DNA from: Daucus carota subsp. sativus
Lineage: Eukaryota > Streptophyta > Magnoliopsida > Apiales > Apiaceae
Length of the DNA stretch: 64,000 nucleotides
Direction of reading: 5' to 3'
NCBI RefSeq assembly: GCF_001625215.2
Contig: NC_030383.2
Coordinates: 40,606,380 to 40,670,379, forward strand
Part shown: positions 31,496 through 43,527 of the stretch, one piece after another
How the letters are laid out: every line of letters begins with the position of its first letter
Position numbering within the stretch: the first letter of the stretch is position 1
The notes under the pieces: generated by a model
What the model was told of the DNA's origin: nothing
Seen by the model: only the letters and a program-made list of their open reading frames with translations
Database searches by the model: none
Made by a program: the position numbers and the translations under genes

Positions 31496-32134
31496 TATAA
31501 TAAAATTAATTAAAAACTAATAAAAGGGAAAAGCCAACAAATTAATAATTAAATAGAAAAATTATATTCACACGTTATGATTTTTAGTAATTTGCACCCA
31601 TATGTTTTAGACTTTTAGCTAAACATATTTTGCACTCAATAGTTTCATGACAAGTATTTTGTATCTTTTAACTTTAAAACCCGACATACTTCGAATCTTT
31701 TAGACACTTTTTCGTCATGGTTTGACAATTACCGAGTCAACTGAGGTATTCTAAATATTTCACATTAAATTATATTTTGCATTCCTTAGGTTTTGGCTAA
31801 ATGTATTATGGACCAAGTAACTTTGCTTATATAACCATTAATCATATTCTCTTCTTCTTTTTTGCTAATTTAATCATATTCTCTTTTAATATTGATGACA
31901 TATTGTTTTTGCAATTTGACTAATATATTAATCGCATTCAAAAAATTATACAATTTAATGTGAGTGACAAATATAAGGACCGATTGTTCATATAAACTGA
32001 ATAGTGTCAATTAATTAGTATCACATACAATTAATCAATGTCACATACAATTAATTAATATGATTATATTAAAAAAAATTATAGAGCACGGTTGGATAAC
32101 TCAGTGGTTAAGAACTTATCCTCTGTCATACTCA
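31496..32134. other. Unassigned AT-rich DNA with a tRNA-like head at 32086-32142
   Basis: No gene recognised. At 32089-32116 GGTTGGATAACTCAGTGGTTAAGA resembles a tRNA A box; with the sequence regained after the hAT MITE (GTAAGGTTATAAGCC, 32531-32545) it may be a worn tRNA-derived SINE head. Confidence 0.35.
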
Positions 32135-32142
32135 TTTGTAAG

Positions 32143-32527
32143 CAGTGGCGGACTCAGAATTTTTTCTCAGTGGGTTCCTTGTTTTATTTTATTAATATAA
32201 ATAATAAATATTTAATTAAATATTAATATTTAAATTTTTGATATTAATATTAAATGTTAATTTAAAGAACAACGGAAATTAAAAGGAATATATTTATACA
32301 AATATCTTAATAAATATGAGATGTTAAATAATTTCGAACAACAATCGCCTAATAATTAATAAGATTTCTGAATTATTAAAGTAAATTATGAATTTGGTAA
32401 AATATTTTAGTGGGTTCCCGCTAATTTTAAATTAATTTTTAACCGAAATTTACCTTATAATTACATTTCGGCGAGAAGTTGAGTGGGTGCCCGGGAACCC
32501 ATAGCCAAAGCTATGGTTCCGCCCCTG
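32143..32527. mobile_element. hAT-type MITE, 385 bp
   Basis: Starts CAGTGGCGG and ends CCGCCCCTG. A perfect 8-bp duplication TTTGTAAG flanks it (32135-32142 and 32528-32535), the hAT hallmark. AT-rich interior without ORFs. Confidence 0.9.
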
Positions 32528-32535
32528 TTTGTAAG

Positions 32536-33629
32536 GTTATAAGCCATATTTATAAAAAAAATAGATTATAAAATTATATCATCGTCATTATTCGTTGTCG
32601 AACAAAAAAACTTTTTGAGTTTCCGGGCAAACATCTCAGAGATAGATGGAGAGAGGTAGAAATTTATCTAACGAACCGTAGTGTCTTAATTCCGAATGAA
32701 ATATCCTTATGTTAAAAAATAATTTTTCATTGCAATCTTAAGAAAAAAAACGAGTTATTAATAAAGTTGATGATGGTAGGAACATATGTTATCTTTCTAT
32801 AAATTTTTATAAGATATATGTGTTAATTAATTGTATGTGATATTAATTAATTAACATTAATCAATATATATATACATAAACAATCGATTCTTGTACTTAT
32901 TATTTATTATTGTATAATTTTAAATGTGATCAGTATACTACTCAAATTAATTTTGCAATAGTTTTTGCGAGAATAATTTTCTTGTGCGTAGATGTACATA
33001 TAACAAAAACCATTTTCAGGACGAGAAATGCTATATCCAGAGTAAATTTTTAATATGCAGAGCAAACAAGCATGAAAAGACAAAACTAGCCCCGTGCATA
33101 CACAATAACAACAAAAAGAAAAAGAAAATAATGTGAGAGATAATTTCGTCTTTTCATGTTTTTTCATATTTGGATATAAAAACTTGCTTTGGATATAACA
33201 TTTCCCTTTGAGGACCAACGGCAACGAGTTTCGCCCGTGAAAAAGACTCAGGCTGCGGAATATGAGAATGATCAGTTCATGTAGTGTCTGCTTATTACAT
33301 TTGAGCCCTCCCATTGAATAAAAATTCGCTATAATATCAGCAGGTTAACAACATCAGAAGCTCCAACATCCATTACTTTGTTATTTCAGATTAATATAAT
33401 TAATTGAAATCTTATAGTTATGAGTAACTACCTTGAACAACATATACAACCACTTCTTTATGTTCCTCTAAATTATTTTTTATTTTTTTTTTGCTAAAAA
33501 AATTATTAACATTTCAAACATTATAAAAAGTAATAAGATTTTAAAAAACAAAATATAATATAAAAATCATGCGCCCCATGTACCAATATATACATGGAAC
33601 TTTTATCACTAATGGACTTTTATCATTAA
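32536..33629. other. Unassigned AT-rich DNA
   Basis: A 135-codon minus ORF at 32907-33314 has no recognised motif and is probably chance. Nothing else is supported. Confidence 0.4.
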
Positions 33630-34640
33630 CTAGTCTTTTTTGACCGCGCTCCGCGTGCGGGCTTTCTAAATCTTTTTTTCTAAACACCTTTTTTGGGACA
33701 TTTATATATTTAATTTTTAAATATTAGTAAATTATTCACAAAAAATATATAAATATAAAATTAAGAATAGCGTAACAACATTATTTATAATATAAAGTTT
33801 AATTGTGATAATTAAAAAGATCATCATCCACTATGAATTCAATTGTAAATTTTCTAAAGAAAATTCATTAAAAGAAGATTGTTAAAAAGGTATTCTACGA
33901 TAATAAAAGCATACAGTAGCTTAATGCCTAACAAAAATTAAAAACGGCCTCTCAATAACAATTAAAAGCCTTAATTTTTAAAAAAAAATTATTGACAATA
34001 TTAAACACATCATAAACGTCTATAATTGATATTTTCATCAACATTCCAAATTTTTTTTGAATACAATAGTAAAATATTTAAAATAATGAACAAATTCTCG
34101 ATATTTTTTTATACTTGATGTATATTTCAAGCTATTTCTCAAGAATATACACATTTAACAATTTAAATATTTTTGATATTTTCCGTCTCTTACCTAACCA
34201 GATTACTTGTTTTTTAATTTCGATCGTGAACAAACGATTCTCATTAATATTTAAATAAAAATGGAGAAAATATTACGGATGTTAATTTTAGGTGTAGAAT
34301 TTAAAGAATATATAGTCAAATTCTACGGTGCACACCCCAAAATACCCAAAGTCGCCCAAACAATACTTTCAATCGAAGCAGGGCGTTGGCATAACTATCG
34401 AGCTCGGTTTTTTGCGGGGAGAAGAACACAACGCAAGAAACGCGTTCATCTTAGGGATCAACAACAATCAATGTTTGTTACATCACAACTTCTTCGGCAA
34501 TCAAGGGTATGATTCTTGTTTTGCTGTCATTACATTGTTCGATGCGTTACGAATCGTGTTGATATTATTTCCGAATGTTTCTGGACTGTTTTTGTGTAGC
34601 AAGTATGAATACGCCATTGTTACATTACTTACATGATTAG

Positions 34641-35089
34641 GGGGTCGTTTGGTTGGAGAGAGGGTATGAGGTTGTAATGAGGTTTCGGGTTGAGGTGGTA
34701 TAAGGTTGAGGTATCATTTTTAATATAATGTGTTTGGTTAGGTGCTGGAATGAGCATATATAGTTTAAATATTTTTAAGTGATTAATTATAATTAATTTA
34801 AAAATATTCTTGAAAGAATTTTTTTATATATCTATGAGTCATCAACTTCATTTGGTACTAATAATTTGAATTTAATGACATAAATAAAAATAAATAAAAA
34901 AGACAAACAAAGTTGATTCCTCAAACCTATGTTTCATACCCACCTCTCCCCTTGGGTATGAAAATCTCATACCTTGCAGGTTTGAGGTATGGGTTTGAAG
35001 GAAAAGAAAATCTAACCAAACACCAGGTATGGGTTTGGTATGAACGAAACCCATACCTGATATCAAAAAGATGCGAACCAAACGACCCC
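34641..35089. mobile_element. PIF/Harbinger-like MITE inside the Helitron
   Basis: Inverted ends GGGGTCGTTTGGTTGG and CGAACCAAACGACCCC with a 3-bp TAG duplication at 34638-34640 and 35090-35092. The interior repeats GAGGTATGGGTTTG-like words on both strands. 449 bp, non-coding. Confidence 0.75.
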
Positions 35090-35969
35090 TAGAAGATTTC
35101 GAATTGCTTTACTACGCCCTGATGCTTTGAATATAACTGTGATTAAGGGTTAACTTCGTCTGATCATGTATTCTATATAAATAGATTTGTCAAAATATGA
35201 GATGTTTTTGTCTAATAGATACTTTGCTGTGGCATTGTTTCTGAGGTAATTAATTTCACTCTGTAACGATGCATCATCAAGTGTTTAAACATGTATATAG
35301 TGGAATAAACAGGACATGTTATGAATTGTTTGATTTTGGTTCATGGCTTATGGATTGCACAGCGATTAATTTTATTTGTAGTAAAGAATTGTTTAAGTTT
35401 AAGTTTAATATAACCATAGAGTTTAATAGTTGAAGTTTATACATTTTTGCGTAGTGTTCTTATAAAATTACAACAGGTCTCCCACGCTTTCTGGTAAAGC
35501 TCTATGGTTCCAGAACCTTGATGATGGTGATAGTAAGCACAAAACCTATACTTATATATAATTTGTTAGTTTTCTAATAGAAAAAAATCAAGCTGCAGTA
35601 TCAACCTTCCTAATATTTTCTGCAAAATTACCTTCCCAGTTTGTCCATGCAGCAAATTTCGATATCCCGTCTAATGTAATACTCCAGATCCCATATGGGA
35701 GGGAGCTACACATACACTACAAAAAGCAAATGCAGTGCTTTACCTCTATAAAACCACTGTATACAGAGCTGGGTATTTTATATATGTTTGATAACAGAGT
35801 CAATTAGTTGCCTCATTGTTGTTAATGCTCTCTGTTGTTTGTATAATGTTCTCTTTGCCAAGATTAGACCGTCGCGATGATGACACTGTAGACATATACA
35901 ACAAAATCAAACATATACATTATACAAACTAGGAAATGAATATTTATTATAAAGTATTACATTTCTGAT

Positions 35970-37228
35970 TAGTCATAACAGACAACGGAGTCCTGGCAAA
36001 TGACGACGATTCTCGTGATGCATCCGAAACATCCATATGATGATTATCTCGTCCTGGCGTATTTTCTGGTATATTTCCTTGATGATTTACAGTATCTGGA
36101 AACAAATATAAGACACGTACCACAAATGCACAGTGTCAAATGAAATTATCATCATAGAATTACCAGCACAATACACAAAATCGTCTATTACTAATCACAG
36201 GCTTATCATACATCTCAAATTCGTTATCTCGGAAAAAGGGGTCCTGAGAAAGGACGGACACTGATCATGTTGACCAGACGAATTTGAATGACACATTTGA
36301 TCTTTAGATGATGACTTCGGTGGTCTACCCGCACTACGCAATGTAATGTCACCTATTAGTTTGAACACCGAAAGAAAATACCATACTCCGAGCAAGTCAA
36401 TTTATACAAATCAATTAAAAAATATTTCTCCATATATGAGTGTAAAAAAAGCACACCAAGACTTGGTTCATTGTGTCTTGGTCGACCTCTCTTCCTCAAA
36501 TCTGTCAAGCCAACACCATTAAATCCAGAACCTAAACAAAATACAGAGAAAGGCATCATGAATTATCAACGGAAATACCAGACTTATGCATACGCAAAAC
36601 CATCTAGATTATCTACTGATCGTATTTAATTGACATACAAGAACAAATTAAAGTGGTAAACAGGCCGACTCTGGGACAGTACATGGAGACTTGGTAACTA
36701 TTTAGGACAGACACACAAAAAAAGATGTACACGAAGAACATAAAGCAATCAAAACTCTATAGTAAAATACAAAGTAATACCACCTGAATTAACAGGATTT
36801 CCCTTTGGACGGCTCTCTTGCGCTTCGTGTTTCCCATATCATGTGTTTCAACAGCATAGTTGTTGATCGACGCAGGATACTTCGAAGGCCTACCTCTTTT
36901 CCTCACTGCGAACTGCGGTATATTTTTTAATACAAAAACGATGCAAATTAATATCAAAATTGCGATGATAGTACACGAACGAAAGCAAATTATGGTAGAA
37001 AATATTGGTTGAATTTGTTGAAATACCGTTGTTCTCCACTGGTTCCTCAGATTTTTCCGTAGATTTACGTGGTCGTCCTCGTGGTCTGCCTCGTCGTAGC
37101 GGAACGACGTCTGAAACAGCAGACGTCCGTGTACTGACTCTGTTATTATTTCGATCCATTTTATTCTGATTTATATCGATCATTGCTCTCTCTACGATGC
37201 GGCTGGGCTTGGAAGTACTACTGTCCAT
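35970..37228 (-). pseudogene. AT-hook exon series of Helitron type, probably incomplete
   Basis: The first exon starts at ATG 37228, has LRRGRPRGRPRKS (double AT-hook) and ends AACAACG|GTATTT near 37027. Next is a block with RKRGRPSKYP (about 36905-36785), then DLRKRGRPRHNEP (about 36530-36460), then SAGRPPKSSSKDQ (about 36345-36195), then a block with ARTPLSVMTN near 35975. Four GRP cores would grip AT-rich minor groove. A phrase of the type RTPxSxxTN recurs in two blocks, as in the N-terminal part of plant Helitron proteins (from memory). Exon 2 appears to need a frame change to join exon 3, so decay is likely. No Rep or PIF1-like helicase follows before the element ends. It could instead be a captured host AT-hook gene. 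Confidence 0.55.
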
Positions 37229-37592
37229 GTTAGAGTAGTAACCCTAACCTAATATATCAGATAAAATCACATGTAAGGATGGTTAATACGATCTTAACAT
37301 CATTAACGGCATTCGTGGATGAGGCGTGATCATTGCCTGATTGCGGAGATCAACAAAGATTTTAGTTTAATGATGATTAGTGAAGAGGATTAAAGATCAG
37401 TTGAGAGGATGTTTGAAAATTTGAATTGGGAGAGGAGATGACATGGATAATGGGATGATTATGTGGCATTGAGGTGGCATTACGTGGCATTGGTGACGTG
37501 GACACAATGACACATTCAGGAATTATAATATACATAGATGCTACTATAAAATTTGATGTATTATATTTTTAAGTTTAAGTAGGGTTTATATT

Positions 37593-37631
37593 CTGGCCCC
37601 CTCTAAAAAATCTTCAAGGCTCCGTCACTGC
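37593..37631 (-). mobile_element. Solo hAT-like terminus
   Basis: In reverse it reads CAGTGACGGAGCC then TTTTTTAGAGGGGGCC, similar to the end of the 32143-32527 MITE. No partner end was found. It abuts the MFAP1 fragment. Confidence 0.45.
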
Positions 37632-38024
37632 ATGGAAGGTGCGTGAGATTGCAAGGATCAAGAGGGATATAGATGACATAGAAGCAATTTTGAAGGAGAA
37701 GGAAGAGATTGAGAGGGTAAGAAATATAACAGAAGAAGAAAGAAATAGTGGGATAGGAGAAATCTAAAGCCTGCAGCTCCTTCCAACCAGAAATGAAGGT
37801 TTGTGCCGAAATACTACCATAAGGGTGCCTTTTACCAAACAGTTTTTGACCATCGCTTGTCAACTGCCGATTCAGATAATTTATTCAATCGTGATATCTC
37901 TGCACGGCTGCACCAAAATGTTGAGGCTAAAATAGTCATGCAGTTTAAGCATTTTGGCGGTACTGGAGGAACAAGATGCACTCATCTCGTCAACGAGGAC
38001 ACCACTGATTGGAATAATCCGTAA
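37632..38024 (+). pseudogene. MFAP1 (microfibrillar-associated protein 1) gene fragment
   Basis: Translations in shifting frames match the conserved C-terminal half of MFAP1, a nuclear spliceosome-associated protein: KVREIARIKRDI, ILKEKEEIERVRN, then KPAAPSNQK, PKYYHKGAFYQ, QFKHFGGTGGT and THLVNEDTTDWNNP. Defects: a small deletion near 37765, a TGA where the conserved Trp of KWRF should be (about 37796), and no sequence before or after. It stops at NNP followed by GTAAATG, which looks like an exon donor, so this is a genomic fragment with exon edges rather than a full processed copy. Confidence 0.82.
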
Positions 38025-39642
38025 ATGCATTAGTTATTGTCTTAAATATTTCTTTCAGCATTCATCCTTTTAAGATATATATAAGCTTTGTACAGTGTTA
38101 TTTAAGATCACTCTAACTCTTTAATCCGATGTCTAATTGCTAATAGCCTGCCTATTTTGTTGCATTTGGTGACATATATTTTGTTGGTTAAATTCTATTT
38201 ATTCATCTATCATTCCAGCATCTAAGTATTGGGCCTCAAGCAGCTACTATACTACCTTAGTGTATGCAACACAACCAGAAGTTCTAAAAAACCAAAGCTA
38301 AGTGTAGCAATCAGCAAAAAGAGTTATATAACTAAACCCGTCAATGCACAAAATAACATAACAATCAGAAAATCTCAATCTAATAGGATATGAAACACGT
38401 CTTATCACGCCCATTACAATTCCTATTCATCACAACCAGCAGCCTAAGATACACGTTAAGGCCGTCAGAATAACACCGACGCAACTTCTATTATACAAAA
38501 TCATTACTCTAAAGAAAGACTCGAACAATCTAATTATCACCAATGGAATCTACAATTTCCTTGGACTGGAAATTAGACCCTTACCTAGCCCGTGGAAAAG
38601 CACTGACAACCAAACATATATTACATGCATCACATAGTACCAGACCCTGTTCTTCGGCACCCTTAAAAAACGACAATCGGACGGAATGGGTTTTATAGAG
38701 GATATCTCCTGTTCAACTAATAAACAATGGATTAACATTCATTCACAATAAGATTTTTAAGAGAATCAACAATCCTGACTACATAACTCCGACAATGTGT
38801 ATAGTAGAAAAACTCACGAACACAGTTCAAAACGGAATGTTATCTCCACCATTATACATCAGCTGAAATTGCAACTCATGCTAACTTGGAAAAGAAATGA
38901 CCCTTATTCGAAAGACCAAGCAGAACATCTAACTGGATGTCAATATTCCCAACTCCACATATTAGATTTTTGCATTGGACAAAACAACAACCTGTAGGAA
39001 TTTTGAGCCTTGACCCAATAAACAAAAGGTGATACAGAAACTCTTTGTCTATAATTTTAGTCAACCTTCATGTTGAATATATTTGGTCAACCTCAGTTGT
39101 AACAAGATTAAAGACCGTTTATTATCATATTAAAACAATATATTTTATATATTATAATTTCAAACAATAATAACATTTCATTTTTAAAATATAACCAGTA
39201 TCATTGAAATAAAATATTTTACAAATTTTCCATATGTCTTAGACGTGTGCAATTTAGCCCGACCTTTTGTACCAAACACCTGTTGGAGATGCTCAGAGGA
39301 AAACCAAATCTGCAGAAGGGAGACCGAAAATTTGGTCACACTGATAAAAAACAAACTGATTCTAATTACATTAACACAGAGAACAAGGATTCTCTCCAAT
39401 CAATTTGTCCTGAAATTCTCAATGTATTGCATTCAGCGCAATTATTTTTAAAGAGGAAAATGAAGACAACAAGGGGTCCATCAATAAAACTTAATTGATC
39501 CAGTAACCAAAAAAAAGGATAAAGAAGACATAGATGATCAGCAATGCAATTATACATTTTTATAAAGAATAGATTACAAGATAATTAAATGTTTACATGC
39601 AATGCATGAAAGACAATCAAGCAACAAATTTGGTCTCTAGCC
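38025..39642. other. No gene recognised
   Basis: Only short ORFs on both strands (60-83 codons), none with a recognised motif. It may include the 3' UTR of the small gene at 39643-39906. Confidence 0.4.
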
Positions 39643-39906
39643 TTAAACCGGAAGACTTGTAACAGGAATACTAGCAGAGATGGAAGAAGAAACGCTAGGG
39701 GATGGGAGAATGGTGAGCATGAGAGGATTTTCATTGGCCCCTTCGTCATCATCTTCATCATCCGTGTCTGCTGTGTTCAAATGCACGCATGAGAATCGTT
39801 CAAGTGATGCGAAGAATGCAGCAGATACGCTGAGACCCAACCAATTCGCCAGATCATTTACTCTGTCAGATGACATGTAAGGTGTGATGCTTAAATCCTC
39901 TTCCAT
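39643..39906 (-). CDS. Small acidic plant protein of unknown function, 87 aa
   Basis: Single-exon ORF from ATG 39906 to TAA 39643. It has a well-formed N-terminal segment, SSDRVNDLANWLGLSVSAAFFASLERFSC, that could form two amphipathic helices, then a DTDDEDDDEGAN acid patch, then a Ser/Pro-rich tail ending TSLPV. The composition and the helical DLANWLG...FFASLERF phrase look like a real conserved protein that I half-recognise from other plants, but I cannot name it. No signal peptide or membrane span. Function unknown. Confidence 0.6.
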   Translation of the reverse strand: MEEDLSITPYMSSDRVNDLANWLGLSVSAAFFASLERFSCVHLNTADTDDEDDDEGANENPLMLTILPSPSVSSSISASIPVTSLPV

Positions 39907-40211
39907 CTCGAAGCTTCGTTTATCTCCAGCACCAGAGAGATAAATTTGGTTCTTTTAGATGAATGTTTCAACAGATACTAGGTGCAACAAACAACGGAAG
40001 ATCTCATTTTTGGCCTTTTTATTTATTTATTTTTAAAACCATTGGCCTGTTTGGTGGAGTTCTGTTTATTTTCTATTTTTTGACCGAGTTAATTAAAGGA
40101 TTAGTATGCTATGCCATAAATTAAAATCCTCTTGAAAATATCGGATGTCAAAGATTTATTTTTTCAATTGTACAAAAATTAACGCGTTGGCTATGATATC
40201 TAGACTCCAGA
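39907..40211. other. Gap between the small gene and the GH17 gene
   Basis: Contains the 5' flank of the small gene and the 3' flank of the glucanase. T-rich, with a partial MITE-like phrase GGCCTGTTTGGTGGAG near 40045. Confidence 0.4.
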
Positions 40212-41937
40212 TCAGTAAATGCATTTTCCATAGCCTGCACCAGAACAGAGAAAATTGTAATTACTTGTTAACAATCATTTGAGAATAAAAGGAATGAATA
40301 ATCATGTTATGGTAGTGAAATAAGTGTAGAGAAATACTTGGATTGGAGATGGTGGTGGCTGCAGTCTGAGCAAAATCACAGTCGTACCCATTTTTGGCTG
40401 TAGTCTGGTAGTATGCATTCATGGCGTAGGCAGCATGAGCTCGGACGGTGTCAGGATAGAAGCATGCACCTCCTTCTTTGATAGGTCCACAATCTATTCC
40501 CAGTCCACATACATAATCAATGTTCTTCTGTAAGTTTTCGTCGTTAGCTTCTGGTTTAGGAAGGCACCATCGTTTTCCACTGTTTGGTTTCGGCTCTGGA
40601 CTAATTGGCACTCCAACAACTACAGGAGTTGGGCTCGAAGGATAATTTACGTTTGCCTGCCATGATTAGATCTAACTATTAACAAGTAATTATGTGCATT
40701 TGATGTAATGAAGTAATGCACATGAAACAGGTTGATTAGAGAAACTTTTCTGTAATAAACTTGCCTTTTTCCTTAGAATACCGATATCATAAACAGGGGT
40801 CATGTCTGGTTGGAAAAGGCCAAAGTTCCTTTCGCTGGTTGGACCCGGCTTAAGATTTTCATTGAAGAGTCCAAAAATGTAGGTCTCAAATGTCCGGTTA
40901 GGCATGAGTGGTGTGCCAACCCCTGATGACACATGTTGCATAAGTTTTCCATTGTACTCGGCTGCACTGTCCACATCAACCCCAAGTTGGCCAGGTTCGC
41001 CCTTTGATGGCCAACCAGTTTCTGCTATGACAATCTCTATGTCATCGAAGTGAAGGAGTTTTAATGCAGAGTGGACTGCATCTAATTGGGCATCTAGCAT
41101 GTTTGTGTATGTAAGTTTTGTGTTTTCATCTAAGACTTTTGAGTTGGTCCTAAAGAGGGCGTAATCTAGTGTGTCTTTTGAACAGCCAAAGAATGGATAT
41201 GGGTTAATCAAGAAGGGGGAGCCTGTGGCTTTTAAAAAATCAAGAATTTGTTTTAGGACCTGGTTTTCATACTCTGGCCTAAATTTTCCAGCTGAGGGCG
41301 GGCTGGAAGTTAAAAGTATGCCTAACGAATGTGGTGTTGAGACTTTGATAAGACGGTCTAGTGACACGCCAACAAGGGCTGTGTGAATGGCCTGCATAGC
41401 TGGGACAAGATTCTCAACAGTGAGCTTATCTCCCGTGGAGACTACTTCATTACCCACAAGAATTCGGACAATGTTGGTAGCTGGGACGTGACGTACAATG
41501 TTGGTTTCTAACCACTCTTTAGCATAACTGAGCTTGGCAAGGGATGAAATTTGGTTGTTTGGAATGTTAACTGTGACAGCAATACCTGTGTGGGCAAAGG
41601 CTTTTATGGTGTCAGCGTTGGTGTCATAGAGACGAACACGATTAATGATGGTGGAGTGTAGGAGGAAATGTGCCGCTTGTACAGGATGAGGAAGGTTGTT
41701 TGCCACTCTGCCATAATTCACACCAATGGTTCCCTTCACTCCTAAGATATATAAACAAACAACAAAGCTGATAATAACATATAGTCGAGCATAGGGGTGT
41801 ATTAGGATGGAAATATTAAGAAAAAAATTTAGTAAATTTCAGACTGAAATTATACCTGGGATGTAAGTTGATGCGATGAGAACTGGTATACTGATAAAGA
41901 TTACAGCTAGATTAAGCATGGATAGTTTGTTATCCAT
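40212..41937 (-). CDS. Glucan endo-1,3-beta-glucosidase, GH17 with CBM43 (X8) domain
   Basis: Exons 41856-41937, 40765-41741, 40338-40656, 40212-40234 join in frame to 466 residues. Residues 1-24 are a secretion signal (hydrophobic LAVIFISIPVLIA). GH17 barrel from IGVNYGRVANNLP; acid/base Glu in LVGNEVVST; nucleophile Glu in AETGWPSKG. The CBM43 part has the expected Cys pattern: RWCLPKP, NIDYVCG, GIDCGPI, GACFYP, YDCDFAQTA, YGKCIY. It hydrolyses or remodels callose in the wall or at plasmodesmata. It ends at YGKCIY with no GPI tail, so it is probably soluble in the apoplast. The donor after exon 2 is AAG|GCAAGT: frame forces a GC-AG intron. The last exon is only 23 bp. An upstream in-frame ATG (42108) would bury the signal peptide, so 41937 is preferred. 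Confidence 0.93.
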
Positions 41938-42479
41938 GATGGCGTGGTCAGTTAATGTGGTTTCATAGAGATGAGGAATAAATAGGCAGATGAAAGAGTG
42001 TTGTCTAGGAGATGCTTTTCTTTGTTTGTTGGGGATATATTGATTCAAAGCTTGATCCTGGAGTGTTGCTTTATTCATGTTTTTTGTATCTTTACTAGTA
42101 ACATACATGCTCTCTTTTTAACACATTATATGATGGTTACTTTGTTAGTGAAACTTTTTGTAAAGAAAAGAAAGATACTTCATAAAAATTTAGTGTTTAT
42201 TATGAAACAGATTTCAGGGAAGAACATTTCTATGCTAGTATTTCATCTTTTATAAATTAGAATAAAAAATAGAAATTTTAGTTAAAACCTTTTCTCAAAT
42301 GCATGCCTGGACTGCCTTCTTCAGCGATAAAACACACGTCTAATCTCTTACCGCAGTCTGATGATTGATAACGGAAGCTCTACTTGTGGTCAGAAACGAC
42401 AAGTACTCAGAATTAGGGGAGACGATGTTAACTTTGTAAACAACAAGAACAAAAATAACAATATGTAGCAAAAGAAAAG
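41938..42479. other. Upstream region of the GH17 gene
   Basis: Should hold the glucanase promoter. No other gene seen. Confidence 0.4.
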
Positions 42480-43527
42480 GGGGAATGAGGAGAGAGCAAC
42501 CTAAATGGTCATTAGGCTTCATGCTTATTTCCAATCTGGTCATTTTACTTAAAAATATTTTACTCTGGTAACTGTACTATTATTAGTTTCACTAATCATC
42601 ATTCTGTCAATTAGCTGTGTATAACTAACGGAAGAATTATGTCATCGGTAAGTCTTTTTAACTTGTGTATTTCAATTTAGAATATAAAGATTAGTTTTCT
42701 ATATTTGATATCAATTTTATTTTTATTTTGAAAGGTGAAAAGGAAAAAAAATACGGAAGCAACAAGCAATGAGGCTGAAGCTGAAGTTAATATCTGACTT
42801 TCATTGATTAACCATTTTATCATAATGACCTGGAGCTTAACAAGGAGTCTGCAAAAATTTGGAAGAATGTTTATTCTGAGTAATTTTATTGGTTGGACAT
42901 TAAATATTATTTGGAAGCTACTTAGGTTCAGTTTTACTGCATGAAATTATTTTCAGCAGCTTGCACTTGGTAAGACTATGAACATGTTTTTTCCTTTCCA
43001 GGTGCTTGTGTTTAGTTAATGTTAGGTTGGAAAATCATGAGGCTGCATTGATTTAAGGATGTCTGAATAAATGTTCTCTGCAAATTACTTGGAGCTACAG
43101 GAGGGCGCTTGCTCTAATGGTATCTTCTTTACAGAAGGTTTAAGATTAGAGTTTGCCAGCAAGAAAATGCGCGAGGTTCAGTTGGCAGAATAAATTCCAA
43201 AGAGGGAACAACATAGGGATTTGGCAAATTTAACAAATGAAAAATGGAGTAGATAAAATCTCCACAAAGATGATGATAACAATACATGTTGAATCCAGCA
43301 ATATATTCACTCAACTAATTTTTCTAGTTGTCTCCGTCTAGTTCTCTCATCTGATTGCATATATATTTTCTGTCGAAGTTCTTTCCTCCTTGAAGCCAGA
43401 GTGATTTGGCTGTCTGGTTTCTCTACATGGACATAAGTACTATTTATATGTTTATTTATTGTAATAGGAAATGCAAGCAAAGAATAGCAGTGTACAAGTT
43501 ATATACTTTAACAGTGTGACTAACAGA

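Larger units (their letters stand above)
33630..37538 (-). mobile_element. Non-autonomous Helitron carrying AT-hook exons
   Basis: On the minus strand the 3' end is a textbook Helitron terminus: GC-rich hairpin CCGCACGCGGAGCGCGG, a short A-run spacer, then CTAG followed by a host T (33629). The proposed 5' end starts TCTATGTATATTATAA at 37538 and is preceded by A, so the insertion is A|T as Helitrons require. There is no terminal repeat or target duplication. It contains AT-hook coding exons but no Rep/helicase, and a Harbinger-like MITE inserted later. The 3' end is firm; the 5' end is inferred from the TC start and position. Confidence 0.7.

Noticed and set aside
32907..33314. 135-codon minus ORF
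   Set aside because: No recognised motif, composition like translated AT-rich intergenic DNA, and no splice or promoter context.
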